Source: Citromicrobium sp. UBA3494 (lineage in GTDB: Bacteria > Pseudomonadota > Alphaproteobacteria > Sphingomonadales > Sphingomonadaceae). From it: a stretch of 64,000 bases of DNA. The position numbers and the translations under genes were made by a program. Below the pieces are notes generated by a model. That model saw nothing but the letters and a program-made list of their open reading frames with translations. It made no database searches and was not told the DNA's origin. The stretch is from assembly GCA_002377695.1 (NCBI GenBank), contig DFQH01000006.1, positions 124,001-188,000 on the forward strand. Reading direction: 5' to 3'. Positions 8,833 to 23,315 of this stretch are shown here, piece by piece (the stretch's first letter is position 1; the number at the start of each line of letters is the position of its first letter).

Positions 8833-8919
8833 ATGCGCACGATGACGACCAACGTCTTCGCGCTGCTGGCGGCGGTGTCTATCAGCTCCGTCGTCCTCGT
8901 CAGCGCGGTGACTTTCTGA
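8833..8919 (+). CDS. 28-residue single-helix membrane microprotein
   Basis: A short reading frame, MRTMTTNVFALLAAVSISS and onward to SAVTF, with an AAGGA ribosome site six bases before the ATG. It encodes one hydrophobic helix of about 20 residues after a Met-Arg-Thr start, so the product is probably inserted in the inner membrane. A strong intrinsic terminator begins 26 bases after its stop, which makes this a complete small transcription unit together with the 184-base leader upstream. No homolog is recognised. Codon choice (GTC, CTG, GCG) fits the genome. It could instead be a leader peptide, but no gene follows before the terminator. Confidence 0.5.
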   Translation: MRTMTTNVFALLAAVSISSVVLVSAVTF

Positions 8920-8945
8920 TCCCTTCCCCCGAAGGTTGATCCTTC

Positions 8946-8987
8946 AAGGCCCGCTTGCCCTCTCTCCGGCAAGCGGGCCTTTTCTTT
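8946..8987 (+). terminator. Intrinsic terminator after the microprotein gene
   Basis: A perfect 14-base inverted repeat, AAGGCCCGCTTGCC and GGCAAGCGGGCCTT, separated by an eight-base loop CTCTCTCC and followed by TTCTTT. This is the clearest rho-independent terminator in the window. It separates the microprotein unit from the PIG-L gene. Confidence 0.9.
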
Positions 8988-9056
8988 GCGCACCCCCCTC
9001 TCGACCCTCGCGGCACAGGCCGCCATAAGCCGCGCAGATATGCGAAACGGGGGACC

Positions 9057-9848
9057 ATGCCGATGATCAGAGTCATTCTCGCCGCCAGCCTGCTGCTGGC
9101 CGGGCCTGCGGCTGCGCAGGCGCAGACCGAGGCTCGCACCGCGAAGCCGACCATACTGGCGATCTTCGCCCACCCGGACGACGAACTGATTGTCGCGCCC
9201 GCGCTTGCGGATGCCGCCGGAGACGGCGTGCGGGTAAAGGTGGTCTACGCGACGCGCGGCGATGCCGGGCCGGGCGTTTCCGATTTCGAAAAAGGTGCAG
9301 AGCTCGCCGCCGCGCGCGAGCAGGAGGCGCGCTGCGCGTCGGGCGCGCTCGGCCTCGATGATCCGATCTTCCTCGATTACGGCGACGGCACCCTGTGGCA
9401 GCAGGCGCAATCGCAGGAGGGCGCGCAAAGCCCGCTCGAAGCCGAACTGCGCGCGCTGATTGCCGAACATGACCCGGTGACGATCATCACCTGGGGCCCC
9501 GATGGCGGCTATGGCCACGCCGATCACCGGATGGTGCACGCGCTGGTGGCAGAGATCGTGCAGGGGATGACGCTGGGCGAGGGCGCACCCCAGCTGCTCT
9601 ATCCCGGCATCCCCACCGGCACGCTTCCTCCGGTGCCCGAACTGCAGCGCTGGGCGACCACCGCGCCCGAACTGCTGAGCGTGAACGCGAAATACGACGA
9701 GGCGGAACTGGCGCGGGCGGCGGACGCCGTGCAATGTTACGCCACCCAGTTCGACGCGGCATCGCGCGCGCAGCTCGTGAACGTGTTCGACCAGTCGATC
9801 TGGCAGGGCGCGGTTCATTTCCGCCGCGCCTTCGGGCGCAAGGACTAG
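9057..9848 (+). CDS. Secreted PIG-L (LmbE) family deacetylase
   Basis: 263 residues. The signal peptide is MPMIRVILAASLLLAGPAAA with cleavage before QAQT, so the enzyme is exported. The PIG-L zinc motif AHPDDE is at residues 38-43, and the distal GPDGGYGHADHRMV segment supplies the second His/Asp set. The family removes N-acetyl groups from amino sugars or small-molecule conjugates such as GlcNAc-PI and mycothiol precursors; the substrate here is unknown. ATG at 9057 is chosen because GGGGG lies just upstream and the signal peptide starts there; the frame is open further upstream through the terminator, which is not coding. It is convergent with sdaA, 10 bases apart. Confidence 0.88.
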   Translation: MPMIRVILAASLLLAGPAAAQAQTEARTAKPTILAIFAHPDDELIVAPALADAAGDGVRVKVVYATRGDAGPGVSDFEKGAELAAAREQEARCASGALGLDDPIFLDYGDGTLWQQAQSQEGAQSPLEAELRALIAEHDPVTIITWGPDGGYGHADHRMVHALVAEIVQGMTLGEGAPQLLYPGIPTGTLPPVPELQRWATTAPELLSVNAKYDEAELARAADAVQCYATQFDAASRAQLVNVFDQSIWQGAVHFRRAFGRKD

Positions 9849-9858
9849 CCGCGAACCG

Positions 9859-11244
<1,386 letters not shown>

Positions 11245-11318
11245 CGGGGCGGCGATGGTGAAGCACTGCCGTAACGTCAATCGCTATCGGCGCGCGCGCT
11301 CCGCTCGGCCCCGCCCGC

Positions 11319-14798
<3,480 letters not shown>

Positions 14799-14802
<4 letters not shown>

Positions 14803-15923
14803 GCTGCTGCGTCGGTCGCCCCGCGGCCGACCAGCAGACCCCATCCCTGCTCCTTCGGACGCACGCCGTTGAGCAGCCACAGCGCCAGCGGGCTATGCCG
14901 CAGTAGGCGGTGCGCGGCGTAGGGCAACGCGAAAGCGCCCAGACAGATCGCCAGCCATGAGGCGAGCGGCGGCAGCGCTGCCGAAATACACATGATCGCC
15001 AGCCCGACCACCACCGGGTGGTGCAGCAAATAAATTGTGAAAGACGCATCCACCAGCCGGTCGATGCTCTCCGAACGCGCGCGCACCAATCGCATCAGAA
15101 CCGCAAGGATGGTCTGTGTGAGGCAGAGCGACGAGAGCCCGTCGAAAATGAGGTCGCACGCGATCCCGATCCGCGACTGATCGTCCCACAGCCACACGTG
15201 CAGAGCCAGCGCGACAAGCCCGATCCCGGCGACCATCGGATCGAACCGGGCGAACCTGTCCCACAGGATGGGCGACCGGCGCAGGGCAACGCCGATGGCG
15301 AAGAACGGCAGGAACTTCGCCAGCGCATCGAGATCGAGGAAGCCGCCCGCCATGCGCAGATCGATCGCCAGCACATGTTCGGCGACGAACAGCGCCAGTT
15401 CGTACCCGGCAATCGCCAGCCCGAGGGTCACGATCCGCGGAGCCGGGAACGAGCCGAGACGCCCGAGAAACGGCCAGACCGCCGCCAGCAGGCAGCACAG
15501 CAGCAAGAGGGTCGGGAGGAACCACAGGTGCGAGAGCGCGTCTCCGGCCGCAGCGCGGTCCACCATCCCGGCGGGCGCGGCATTCAGGATTGCCGCCTGG
15601 AGCGGGACGATGACGGCGACACCGAAGGCCAGCGGCAGCCCCAGCCGTTCCGCCCTTCCCGCCAGCCACTCCCCCCGCGTGCGCCGCTCCAGCAGCATGG
15701 CCGCGAAGAAGCCCGCAATCAGGAAGAAGCCGGGCATGCGAAAATCGCTGAGGATCGGCGGGATGAGCGCAAGAACGGGATCGCGCGATCCGCTCATCAC
15801 CAGCCAGTGGCCTCCTGCGAAGGCGAGGCTGGCGTGGAAGGGGATACCCAGCAGCATGAACGCCGCACGCGCTGCGTCGAGATGGTGGAAGCGTTGCGTG
15901 AGGGGCGGCGATGCGGGCTGCAT
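14799..15923 (-). CDS. Acyltransferase family 3 membrane protein (OpgC-like)
   Basis: 374 residues with about ten membrane helices. The N-terminal RFHHLDAARAAFMLLGIPFH is the family start (the catalytic-type Arg/His pair and the LDxxRxxxML pattern), and DFRMPGFFLIAGFFAAML is the second helix with the FF-I-GF motif. FTIYLLHHPVVV near residue 298 is the conserved late helix. Acyltransferase 3 proteins move acyl or succinyl groups to sugars and glucans at the inner membrane; OpgC succinylates periplasmic glucans. The acceptor here is unknown. It starts 133 bases from the divergent flavoprotein gene and ends on the copied gyrB tail. Confidence 0.85.
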
Positions 15924-16056
15924 GGACCGCTATTGCGCCGCTTCCCCCGGCTTGTCGCGCGCGCGGAGCGTGGCGTCTCTCGGCAGGACAATTCGCCGCC
16001 CGACCCTTACCGCGTTCGCTCGACATGGCCTCGCCGAAGGTTCACGGCGCATCTCC

Positions 16057-17238
16057 ATGGATCATGACGCAATCATTCTGGGTGGCGGGGCCGCCGGGCT
16101 TTTCTGCGCCGCTGTCGCGGGCCAGCGCGGGCGGCGCGTGCTGGTGCTCGAAAAGGCCGAGGCGGTGGGGAAGAAGATCCTTGTCTCGGGCGGCGGGCGG
16201 TGCAATTTCACCAATCTGGGCGCGGGGCCGCAGAATTACCTTTCTGCGAACCCGCATTTCGCCAAGTCCGCGCTCGCCCGCTACACCGCGCGCGATTTCC
16301 TCGATCTGGTGGAGCGCCACGGCATCGCCTGGCACGAAAAGACCCTCGGCCAGCTGTTCTGCGATGGTTCGGCGAAGCAGATCGTCGCCATGCTGCTCGC
16401 CGAGTGCGAGAAAGGCGCGGTCGAGGTCCGCACCGGGCAGGAGATCGGCGGCGTCGCACATGACGGCGAGAGCTTCGCGGTCGAGGCGAATGGCGAGACA
16501 CATCGCGCGCCCGCGCTGGTCATCGCCACCGGCGGGCCCTCGATCCCGAAAATGGGCGCGACCGGTATCGCCTACGATCTCGCGCGGCAATTCGGCCTCA
16601 AGGTGGTCGAGCCGCGCCCCGCGCTCGTCCCGCTGACGCTGGGCGGGGAGGATGTGCTGTTCCGTGAGCTGTCGGGCGTGTCCGCCCCGGTCGAAGCACA
16701 TGCGGGCAAGGGCAAGAACACCGGGCGTTTCCGCGAGGCGGCGCTGCTGACGCACAAGGGCCTGTCCGGCCCCGCGATCCTGCAGGCCAGTTCCTACTGG
16801 CGGCACGGCGAGGTGCTGCGGATCGACTTCCTTCCCGACACGCCGCGCGGCTGGCTGGTGGAGAGAAAATCCGCGACACCGCAGGCAACGCTCGCCCAGG
16901 TTCTTCGCACGCTGCTGCCCGAGAGGCTGGCCGATACGCTTGCCGGACGGCTCGGTCTCGACGGGCCATTGCAGGGCGCACCGGACAAGGCGCTCACCGC
17001 GGCCGAGGAACGCCTGCATGGCTGGCAGTTCCACCCCAACGGCACCGAGGGTTTCGCCAAGGCGGAAGTGACCGCGGGCGGCATCTCGACCGCCGAGCTG
17101 TCCTCGCAGACGATGGAGGCGAAGCGCGTCCCCGGCCTGTTCGCGATCGGCGAGGCGGTCGACGTGACCGGCTGGTTGGGCGGCTACAATTTCCAGTGGG
17201 CCTGGGCGAGCGGCCATGCCTGCGGCGAGGCGCTCTAG
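16057..17238 (+). CDS. HI0933/YhiN-type FAD-dependent oxidoreductase
   Basis: 393 residues. The N-terminal dinucleotide fold is IILGGGAAGLFCAAVAGQRG (residues about 5-24), followed by the family hallmark KKILVSGGGRCNFTN near residue 44 and the C-terminal FAIGEAVDVTGWLGGYNFQWAW FAD contact. The middle segment (GRFREAALLTHKGLSGPAILQ) is also typical. Proteins of this family bind FAD and NAD(P) but have no agreed reaction. ATG at 16057 places the GxGxxG five residues from the start, as expected; the frame is open far upstream but that part is antisense to the acyltransferase. The next gene starts 61 bases downstream. Confidence 0.9.
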   Translation: MDHDAIILGGGAAGLFCAAVAGQRGRRVLVLEKAEAVGKKILVSGGGRCNFTNLGAGPQNYLSANPHFAKSALARYTARDFLDLVERHGIAWHEKTLGQLFCDGSAKQIVAMLLAECEKGAVEVRTGQEIGGVAHDGESFAVEANGETHRAPALVIATGGPSIPKMGATGIAYDLARQFGLKVVEPRPALVPLTLGGEDVLFRELSGVSAPVEAHAGKGKNTGRFREAALLTHKGLSGPAILQASSYWRHGEVLRIDFLPDTPRGWLVERKSATPQATLAQVLRTLLPERLADTLAGRLGLDGPLQGAPDKALTAAEERLHGWQFHPNGTEGFAKAEVTAGGISTAELSSQTMEAKRVPGLFAIGEAVDVTGWLGGYNFQWAWASGHACGEAL

Positions 17239-17299
17239 CAATTCAACGCGCATCGCGGCATTCTCCAGCGCGGGTCGCATCGCAGGGGGAGGATGCAAA

Positions 17300-17977
17300 G
17301 TGCTGCGCTCCATGTTTCGCTGGGCAATCGCGCTCGGGCTGATGGCGGGCGTACCGGCTGCCGCGCTGGCGCAGGATAGCACCTGCCGTAGCGGCCTGTT
17401 CACCCGGCAGGCGGCCTTCGCGCAGGCCGAAGTTACCGCCTCGAAGGCGTTTTTCCGGAAGGATACCGGGGGCTGCCCGTCGGGAGAGGACTGCCGCAGC
17501 AACTCCTACGTGGTCGAAGGCGATGCGGTGGTGATCGGGCGGCGTCTTGGCGATTCCGTATGCGCCTTTTATCCCAATGACGACGGCGGCACCGCAGGCT
17601 GGCTTGATATCGGCGCGCTCTTTGTTCGCCCGCTCGACGCGGCACCGCCGCTGCGCCGGTGGCTGGGCGACTGGAGCGATGGCGCCAGCGCAGACGTCAC
17701 GATCCTGAACAGCGACGGGCGCGCCACCATCATGGGTACAGCCTTCTGGCCCGCGCGGCCCGAAGAGAACACCTGGCCCACGATCCATATCGGGGAGGTC
17801 GACGGGCCGCTGGCGATCTCCGGCCACCGCGCGACCTATGCCGACGACAATCTATGCGAGCTGGAGCTGACGCTGCTGCCGGACTTTCTGCTGATCGCGG
17901 ACAACCACAAGTGCGGCGGCGTGAACGTGACCTTCAGCGGGGTCTACCGGCGGGTGCCCAGATCGACTGGGACCTGA
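17300..17977 (+). CDS. Secreted hypothetical protein
   Basis: 225 residues from GTG at 17300, which has GGGGGAGG about seven bases upstream; an in-frame ATG at 17312 is the alternative. The N-terminus MFRWAIALGLMAGVPAAALA is a signal peptide with cleavage before QDST. The mature protein holds paired cysteines (STCRSG, GGCPSGEDCRS, SVCAFY, NLCELE, NHKCGG), so it is probably a disulfide-bonded periplasmic protein. No family was recognised. It sits between the flavoprotein and the 5'-nucleotidase on the same strand with a gap of about 37 bases to the latter and may be co-transcribed with it. Confidence 0.7.
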   Translation: MLRSMFRWAIALGLMAGVPAAALAQDSTCRSGLFTRQAAFAQAEVTASKAFFRKDTGGCPSGEDCRSNSYVVEGDAVVIGRRLGDSVCAFYPNDDGGTAGWLDIGALFVRPLDAAPPLRRWLGDWSDGASADVTILNSDGRATIMGTAFWPARPEENTWPTIHIGEVDGPLAISGHRATYADDNLCELELTLLPDFLLIADNHKCGGVNVTFSGVYRRVPRSTGT

Positions 17978-18014
17978 GCGACATGGGTTCTTGAAGTTGC
18001 AACAGCACGCGCGC

Positions 18015-19781
18015 ATGCCCCGCCGCATGACCGGCAAGACCATTCTCTCCGCGCTGCTCGCGCTGACACTCCCACTGTCTCTGGGCGCATGCGCCACCGT
18101 TCCCGCCCAGCGCGCCCCGGAACCCGTGACCGTGGGCATCATCGGCCTCAACGATTTTCACGGCAATCTGCAGCCGGTCGCCCGACCGCTGCGGGTCGAT
18201 GACACGATGGAGGTTCAGGCAGGCGGTGCGGCGCACCTCGCCACCGCCATCGATACCCTGCGCGCCCGGCAGGAAAACACGCTGGTGATCTCTGCCGGCG
18301 ATCTCATCAGCGCGAGCCCGCTGGTCTCCTCGCTGTTCCTCGACGAGCCGACCATCGGCGCGATGAATCGGATCGGGCTCGATTTCAACGCTGTGGGCAA
18401 TCACGAATTCGACCGTGGCTGGCGCGAATTGAAGCGGCTGGCCGAAGGCGGGTGCGAGAAGCTGACCATGCGCGAGCCCTGCGCGGTGGAGCCGGACTAC
18501 GCGGGCGCCGAGTTCGACTTTCTCGCCGCCAACGTGCTGGCGGGCCCCGAGATCGCCGCACCCGACTCGAAGGACGGCGGCACGCTGTTCCCTGGCACAG
18601 CCATCCGCCGCTTCGGCGCGGGCGAGCGCCAGGTGGCGGTGGGTATCATCGGGCTGACGCTGGAGGGCACGCCCGATCTGGTCACGCCCGAGGGCATTGC
18701 CGGGCTGACCTTCATCGACGAGGCGGAGGCGATCAACGCCGCTGCCGCCGATCTGGAGGCCGATGGTGTCGATGCGGTGGTGGTCGCCATCCACCAGGGT
18801 CTCGTGCCGGACGAGCAGCCCGACGTGTTCGGCTGCGCGGCGATCTCCGGGCCGCTGCGCGAGATTCTCGACCGGCTGAATCCCGGTATCGACGTCGTGA
18901 TTTCGGGTCACACGCACCGCCCCTATGTGTGCGATTATTCCACGGTCGACGCTGCGCGTCCGATGCTCGTGACCAGCGCGGCATGGGGCGGCCAGATGCT
19001 GACCGACATCGCGCTGACCATCGATCCGGCAGGCGACCGGGTGATCGACAAGTCCGCGCGCAACCTGGTAATCGCAAACGATGCCGGCGATGCCCGCGAG
19101 GGCGTGCTGCGCCCCGCCGCGCGCGCGGACATCGCGGCATATGTCGCGCGCTATGCCGCCGCCGCGAAAGAGGCCGAGACACGGCCCGTCGGGAAGCTTG
19201 GCGGCCAGGCGCGCGAAATCGGGATCGAGAATGCGCTGGGCAATCTGATCGCCGATGCGCAGCTCGATGCAACGCGCAGCGCCGGCGCGCAGATCGCGCT
19301 GATGAACCCGGGCGGCATTCGCGCCGACCTGATCCCCGCCGATGACGGCACGCTGACCTTCGGACAGATCTACACCGTCCAGCCTTTCGGCAACACGCTG
19401 ATCACCAAGACCTTTACCGGCGCGCAGCTGCTCGAAATCCTGCGCAACCAGCACGCCGATGCGGGGCTGAGCGCGGGCGGCTCCACCGTATTCGCCGGAT
19501 CGCGCGGCTTCGCGCAGGTCTTCGAGCGCGATCCGGACGACGCCGATGGCGGCTATCGCTTCGTTTCCGCCACCTTCGAAGGGCAACCTATCGATCCGGC
19601 GGCCACCTATCGCGTCACCATGAACAGCTTCCTCGCCACGGGAGGCGACGGGTTCGGGACCTTCGCCGAAGGAACCGATGCGGTGACGGGACCGGTCGAC
19701 CTCGACGCGATGGAAGCCTATCTCGACGGGGAAGGCGTCCGCGCGCTGCCTGCAATCGACCGGATTACGGTGATCGACTAG
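18015..19781 (+). CDS. Lipoprotein 5'-nucleotidase/2',3'-cyclic phosphodiesterase family
   Basis: 588 residues. The start MPRRMTGKTILSALLALTLP leads to the lipobox LSLGAC, so the enzyme is anchored outside the cytoplasm. The calcineurin-like metallophosphatase domain has LNDFHGNL, SAGDLISASP, GNHEFDRGW and SGHTHRPYVC, the full set of two-metal ligands. The C-terminal 5_nucleotid_C domain shows NALGNLIADAQL, MNPGGIRADL and NSFLATGGDGF. Such enzymes dephosphorylate extracellular nucleotides for phosphate and nucleoside salvage. No good ribosome site is seen, so the ATG at 18015 is chosen by signal peptide; ATG at 18027 or TTG at 17991 are possible. It converges on the mccB-type gene with 251 bases between, in which nothing clear was seen. 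Confidence 0.9.
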   Translation: MPRRMTGKTILSALLALTLPLSLGACATVPAQRAPEPVTVGIIGLNDFHGNLQPVARPLRVDDTMEVQAGGAAHLATAIDTLRARQENTLVISAGDLISASPLVSSLFLDEPTIGAMNRIGLDFNAVGNHEFDRGWRELKRLAEGGCEKLTMREPCAVEPDYAGAEFDFLAANVLAGPEIAAPDSKDGGTLFPGTAIRRFGAGERQVAVGIIGLTLEGTPDLVTPEGIAGLTFIDEAEAINAAAADLEADGVDAVVVAIHQGLVPDEQPDVFGCAAISGPLREILDRLNPGIDVVISGHTHRPYVCDYSTVDAARPMLVTSAAWGGQMLTDIALTIDPAGDRVIDKSARNLVIANDAGDAREGVLRPAARADIAAYVARYAAAAKEAETRPVGKLGGQAREIGIENALGNLIADAQLDATRSAGAQIALMNPGGIRADLIPADDGTLTFGQIYTVQPFGNTLITKTFTGAQLLEILRNQHADAGLSAGGSTVFAGSRGFAQVFERDPDDADGGYRFVSATFEGQPIDPAATYRVTMNSFLATGGDGFGTFAEGTDAVTGPVDLDAMEAYLDGEGVRALPAIDRITVID

Positions 19782-20032
19782 GCGAAACACCGCCTGCCGG
19801 GCTTCGCGGGTCGGCTCGATCCGGTTTTTCTACTCGCCTGCCGGGCGCTAACAGGGCGGCGGCCCTTCCCCATCGTCGTTTGCCCGCGCTCCGCACGTTC
19901 CGCGCAAGGACCTCTCGCGCCCCGAAACGCGCCGACTGTCACCGGTCCGAAGGCAAGACCTTGAGACAAGCTATTTCACAGGGTGAGACATTGGTGACCC
20001 GTGTTAGCCACCCTGCGCCACTCGCAGCGAGG

Positions 20033-21640
20033 CTACATCCTAAACACGCCGAAGCGCGGGCGATCCGCGATCGGCGCTTCGAGGCACGCTGCGAAGGCGA
20101 GGCCCAGCACGTCGCGTGTCTGGACCGGGTCGATCACGCCGTCGTCCCACATCCGCGCGGTGGCGTAGTAGGGATTGCCCTCGTCCTCGTATTTCTGGCG
20201 GATGGGGGCCTTGAATTCCTCCGCCTGTTCCTCGGTCCACGAGTCCGCGTCGCGGTGGACCGTGGCAAGCACGGACGCCGCCTGCTCGCCGCCCATCACG
20301 GAGATGCGGCTGTTGGGCCAGCTGAAAAGAAAGCGCGGGCTGTAAGCGCGCCCCGCCATGCCGTAATTGCCCGCGCCGAAGCTGCCGCCGATCAGGATCG
20401 TGACCTTGGGCACGGTGGCGGTGGCGACGGCGGTGACCAGCTTCGCGCCATGCTTGGCGATCCCTTCCGCCTCGTATTTCCCGCCGACCATGAAGCCGGA
20501 GATGTTCTGGAGGAACAGCAGCGGGATGCGCCGCTGGCACGCCAGCTCGATGAAGTGTGCGCCCTTCACCGCGCTTTCGGAGAACAGGACGCCATTATTG
20601 GCGAGGATCGCGACCGGCATGCCCCAGATATGCGCGAAGCCGCAGACCAGAGAGCTGCCGTAGTCCTTCTTGAACTCGTGGAATTCGCTGCCGTCGGTGA
20701 GCCGCGCGATCACCTCGTGCACATCGTAAGGTGCGCGCACATCCTCGGGAATCAGCGCGTAGAGGTCTTCGGCGTCGAACTTCGGCGGGCGCGGGTCCTG
20801 CAGCGTGATGTTGGTGGCGGCGTCGGTGTTCTCGCCGAGGTGCAACACAATATCGCGCACGATGGTCAGCGCGTGTTCGTCGTTCTCTGCCAGGTGATCG
20901 ACCACGCCGGACTTTTTCGCGTGCAAGTCGCCGCCGCCCAGATCCTCGGCGCTGATCTCCTCGCCCGTCGCGGCCTTCACCAGCGGCGGCCCGGCGAGGA
21001 AGATCGTGCCCTGATTGCGCACGATCACGCTCTCGTCGCTCATCGCGGGCACGTAAGCCCCGCCCGCGGTGCAGGAGCCCATCACGCAGGCGATCTGCGG
21101 AATGCCCAGGCTGCTCATCTGCGCCTGGTTGAAGAAGATGCGCCCGAAGTGCTCCTTGTCCGGGAAACCCTCGGCCTGATACGGCAGGTTCGCCCCGCCG
21201 CTATCGACCAGATAGATGCATGGCAGGCGGTTTTCCTGCGCGATTTCCTGCGCGCGAAGGTGCTTCTTGACCGTCATCGGGTAGTAGGAGCCCCCCTTCA
21301 CGGTCGGATCGTTGGCGACGATCATCACCTGCCGCCCGGACACGCGCCCGACGCCGCAGATCATCGAGGCGCCATTGACGTCGCCTTCGTACATGCCGTT
21401 GGCGGCCAGTTGCCCGATCTCGAGGAAGGGCGAGCCTGGATCGAGCAACCGCTCGACCCTTTCGCGAGGCAGCAGCTTGCCGCGCGACACATGGCGCTCG
21501 CGGTGCTTCTCGCTCCCGCCCAGCGCGGCCTCGGCGACCTTTTCGCGGAGTTCGGTGGCGAGTGCCTTGTTGTGATCGAAGCGCGCCTTGGCATCGGGCG
21601 CTTCACGGTCGAGCATCGAGGTGAGGGTGGGGGCTGTCAT
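20033..21640 (-). CDS. mccB: Methylcrotonyl-CoA carboxylase, carboxyltransferase (beta) subunit
   Basis: 535 residues. It transfers carboxyl from biotin to 3-methylcrotonyl-CoA in leucine breakdown. The two crotonase-like halves are visible: the N-half with [11 protein letters not shown] and [16 protein letters not shown], the C-half with [20 protein letters not shown] and [20 protein letters not shown], and the family ending RPRFGVFRM. The assignment to MCC rather than propionyl- or geranyl-CoA carboxylase rests on this ending, on length and on the isovaleryl-CoA dehydrogenase gene two genes upstream. The biotin-bearing alpha subunit is not in the window. It follows the PhnA-like gene after 10 bases. 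Confidence 0.92.
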   Translation of the reverse strand: MTAPTLTSMLDREAPDAKARFDHNKALATELREKVAEAALGGSEKHRERHVSRGKLLPRERVERLLDPGSPFLEIGQLAANGMYEGDVNGASMICGVGRVSGRQVMIVANDPTVKGGSYYPMTVKKHLRAQEIAQENRLPCIYLVDSGGANLPYQAEGFPDKEHFGRIFFNQAQMSSLGIPQIACVMGSCTAGGAYVPAMSDESVIVRNQGTIFLAGPPLVKAATGEEISAEDLGGGDLHAKKSGVVDHLAENDEHALTIVRDIVLHLGENTDAATNITLQDPRPPKFDAEDLYALIPEDVRAPYDVHEVIARLTDGSEFHEFKKDYGSSLVCGFAHIWGMPVAILANNGVLFSESAVKGAHFIELACQRRIPLLFLQNISGFMVGGKYEAEGIAKHGAKLVTAVATATVPKVTILIGGSFGAGNYGMAGRAYSPRFLFSWPNSRISVMGGEQAASVLATVHRDADSWTEEQAEEFKAPIRQKYEDEGNPYYATARMWDDGVIDPVQTRDVLGLAFAACLEAPIADRPRFGVFRM

Positions 21641-21650
21641 TGGTTCTTCC

Positions 21651-21956
21651 TCAGCGCTTCTTCACGAACTCGGCGCGCAGGACCAAGCCCTTGATGCCGG
21701 GATACTTGCAGTCGATCTCCTGCGGGTCGCCGGTCAGGCGGATCGATTTGATCAGCGTGCCCTGTTTCAGCGTCTGGCCCGCGCCCTTGACCTCGAGATC
21801 CTTGATCAGCGTCACCTGGTCGCCGTCCTCAAGGACATTGCCCACCGCATCGCGCACTTCGACCTTATCCGCCGCAGCCTGCTTGGCCGCCAGTTCGGAG
21901 GCGGGCATCCATTCGCCGCTTTCCTCGTCGTAGACGTAATCTTCGCTATCGCTCAC
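21651..21956 (-). CDS. PhnA/YjdM-like domain protein without zinc ribbon
   Basis: 101 residues. Residues about 32-101 match the C-terminal PhnA domain: [32 protein letters not shown], and the ending [14 protein letters not shown]. The N-terminal cysteine zinc ribbon of E. coli PhnA/YjdM is absent; instead there is an acidic [20 protein letters not shown] stretch. Despite the name, no link to phosphonate use is proven for this family. Its ATG overlaps the stop of the isovaleryl-CoA dehydrogenase gene (ATGA) and the carboxylase gene follows after 10 bases, so it is embedded in the leucine operon. Confidence 0.85.
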   Translation of the reverse strand: MSDSEDYVYDEESGEWMPASELAAKQAAADKVEVRDAVGNVLEDGDQVTLIKDLEVKGAGQTLKQGTLIKSIRLTGDPQEIDCKYPGIKGLVLRAEFVKKR

Positions 21957-23131
21957 CCTGCGGCTCCAATCAGTTCCCGGCCGATCAGCATCCGCCGGAT
22001 TTCGTTCGTTCCCGCACCAATGTCGAGCAGCTTGGCATCGCGCATGTAGCGCTCCACCGGCCAGTCGAGCGTGTAGCCCGCCCCGCCCAGCGCCTGCACG
22101 CTTTCCGCCGCGACGCGGAAGGCATTCTCGCTCGCCAGCAGGATCGCGCCTGCCGCGTCGAACCGGGTGGTCTTGTTGGCATCGCAGCTCTTGGCGACCG
22201 CGTAGGTATAGGCGCGCGCCGATTGCAGCGCGACATACATGTCCGCCACCTTGGCTTGCATCAGCTGGAAAGACCCGATCGGCTTGCCGAACTGCGTGCG
22301 CTCGCGAAGATAGGGGATCACGGTGTCGAGGCAGGCCTGCATGATGCCCAGCTGCAGCCCGGCGAGCACCACGCGCTCGTAATCGAGCCCGCTCATCAGC
22401 ACGCCCACGCCGCCGCCGACGGGGCCCATCACGCGGGTTTCGGGTACGAAGCAGTCGTCGAACACCAGCTCAGAAGTGGGCGAACCGCGCATGCCCACCT
22501 TCTCGATCTTCTGGCCGATCGAGAAACCTTCGTCGCCCTTCTCGATCAGGAAGGCGGTGATGCCGCGCGATCCGGCCTCGCTGTCGGTCTTGGCATAAAC
22601 CACCAGCGTATCGGCATAGGGTGCGTTGGTGATCCAGAACTTGGTGCCGTTGAGCTTGTAGCCGCCCTCGACAGCTTCGGCCTTGAGCTTCATCGACACG
22701 ACGTCCGACCCGGCGCTCGCCTCGCTCATGGCCAGCGAGCCGACATGCTCGCCGCTGATGAGGCCGGGCAGGTACTTCGCCTTCTGCTCCTCGTTACCCC
22801 AGCGGCGGATCTGGTTGATGCACAGGTTGGAATGCGCGCCATAGCTCAGGCCGAGCGAAGCGCTCGCCCGGCTGACTTCCTCGACCGCGATGACATGTTC
22901 GAGGTAGCCGAGGCCCAGACCGCCATCTGCCTCGTCCACGGTGATCCCGTGCAGGCCGAGCTCGCCCATCTGCGCCCATAGCGCGTCCTTGGGGAACCAG
23001 TCCTCGCGGTCGATCTTCTCCGCCAGCGGGGCGATCTGCTCGTCGGCGAACCGGCCGACACTCTCGCGGATCATGTCGGCACTCTCGCCAAGCTGGAAAT
23101 CGAAATCGGGGGTTGCGCGCATGCTGGCCAT
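21953..23131 (-). CDS. ivd: Isovaleryl-CoA dehydrogenase
   Basis: 392 residues, an FAD-dependent acyl-CoA dehydrogenase. Visible family features are the FAD/substrate block MSEASAGSDVVSMKL, the WITNAPYADTLVVYAKT segment with its Trp and Thr, the central RVVLAGLQLGIMQACLD and the RYMRDAKLLDIGAGTNEIRR ending. A catalytic Glu in the isovaleryl-type position cannot be proved by eye, but ERVVLAGLQLG and the adjacent mccB-type gene support this substrate over short straight-chain acyl-CoAs. ATG at 23131 follows AGAGGA; the open frame upstream to 23398 is not similar to the family. First gene of the leucine operon, divergent from the sensor kinase with 184 bases between. Confidence 0.93.
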   Translation of the reverse strand: MASMRATPDFDFQLGESADMIRESVGRFADEQIAPLAEKIDREDWFPKDALWAQMGELGLHGITVDEADGGLGLGYLEHVIAVEEVSRASASLGLSYGAHSNLCINQIRRWGNEEQKAKYLPGLISGEHVGSLAMSEASAGSDVVSMKLKAEAVEGGYKLNGTKFWITNAPYADTLVVYAKTDSEAGSRGITAFLIEKGDEGFSIGQKIEKVGMRGSPTSELVFDDCFVPETRVMGPVGGGVGVLMSGLDYERVVLAGLQLGIMQACLDTVIPYLRERTQFGKPIGSFQLMQAKVADMYVALQSARAYTYAVAKSCDANKTTRFDAAGAILLASENAFRVAAESVQALGGAGYTLDWPVERYMRDAKLLDIGAGTNEIRRMLIGRELIGAAG

Positions 23132-23315
23132 GGGGGGTATCCTCTTGTTTGTGCCCGCGCATAGCAAGCGCGCGGGCGCTGGCAAACAGCGCCTGCCCGA
23201 AGGGCTACCCGGTGCATGCCAACCGGGTGGGAAACGGGCGCCGGTATCGCACGGCAGCAAGCTTTTCTGGTCAAGCCGGGGCAGCACCCTATATCTGCGG
23301 AAGGACAGGGGGCGA

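Noticed and set aside
19782..20032. A terminator near 19807-19835 with a T-run, and a direct repeat CGCCTGCCGGGC
   Set aside because: The stem is only five bases with a wobble pair, and the repeat is short and GC-rich enough to arise by chance.
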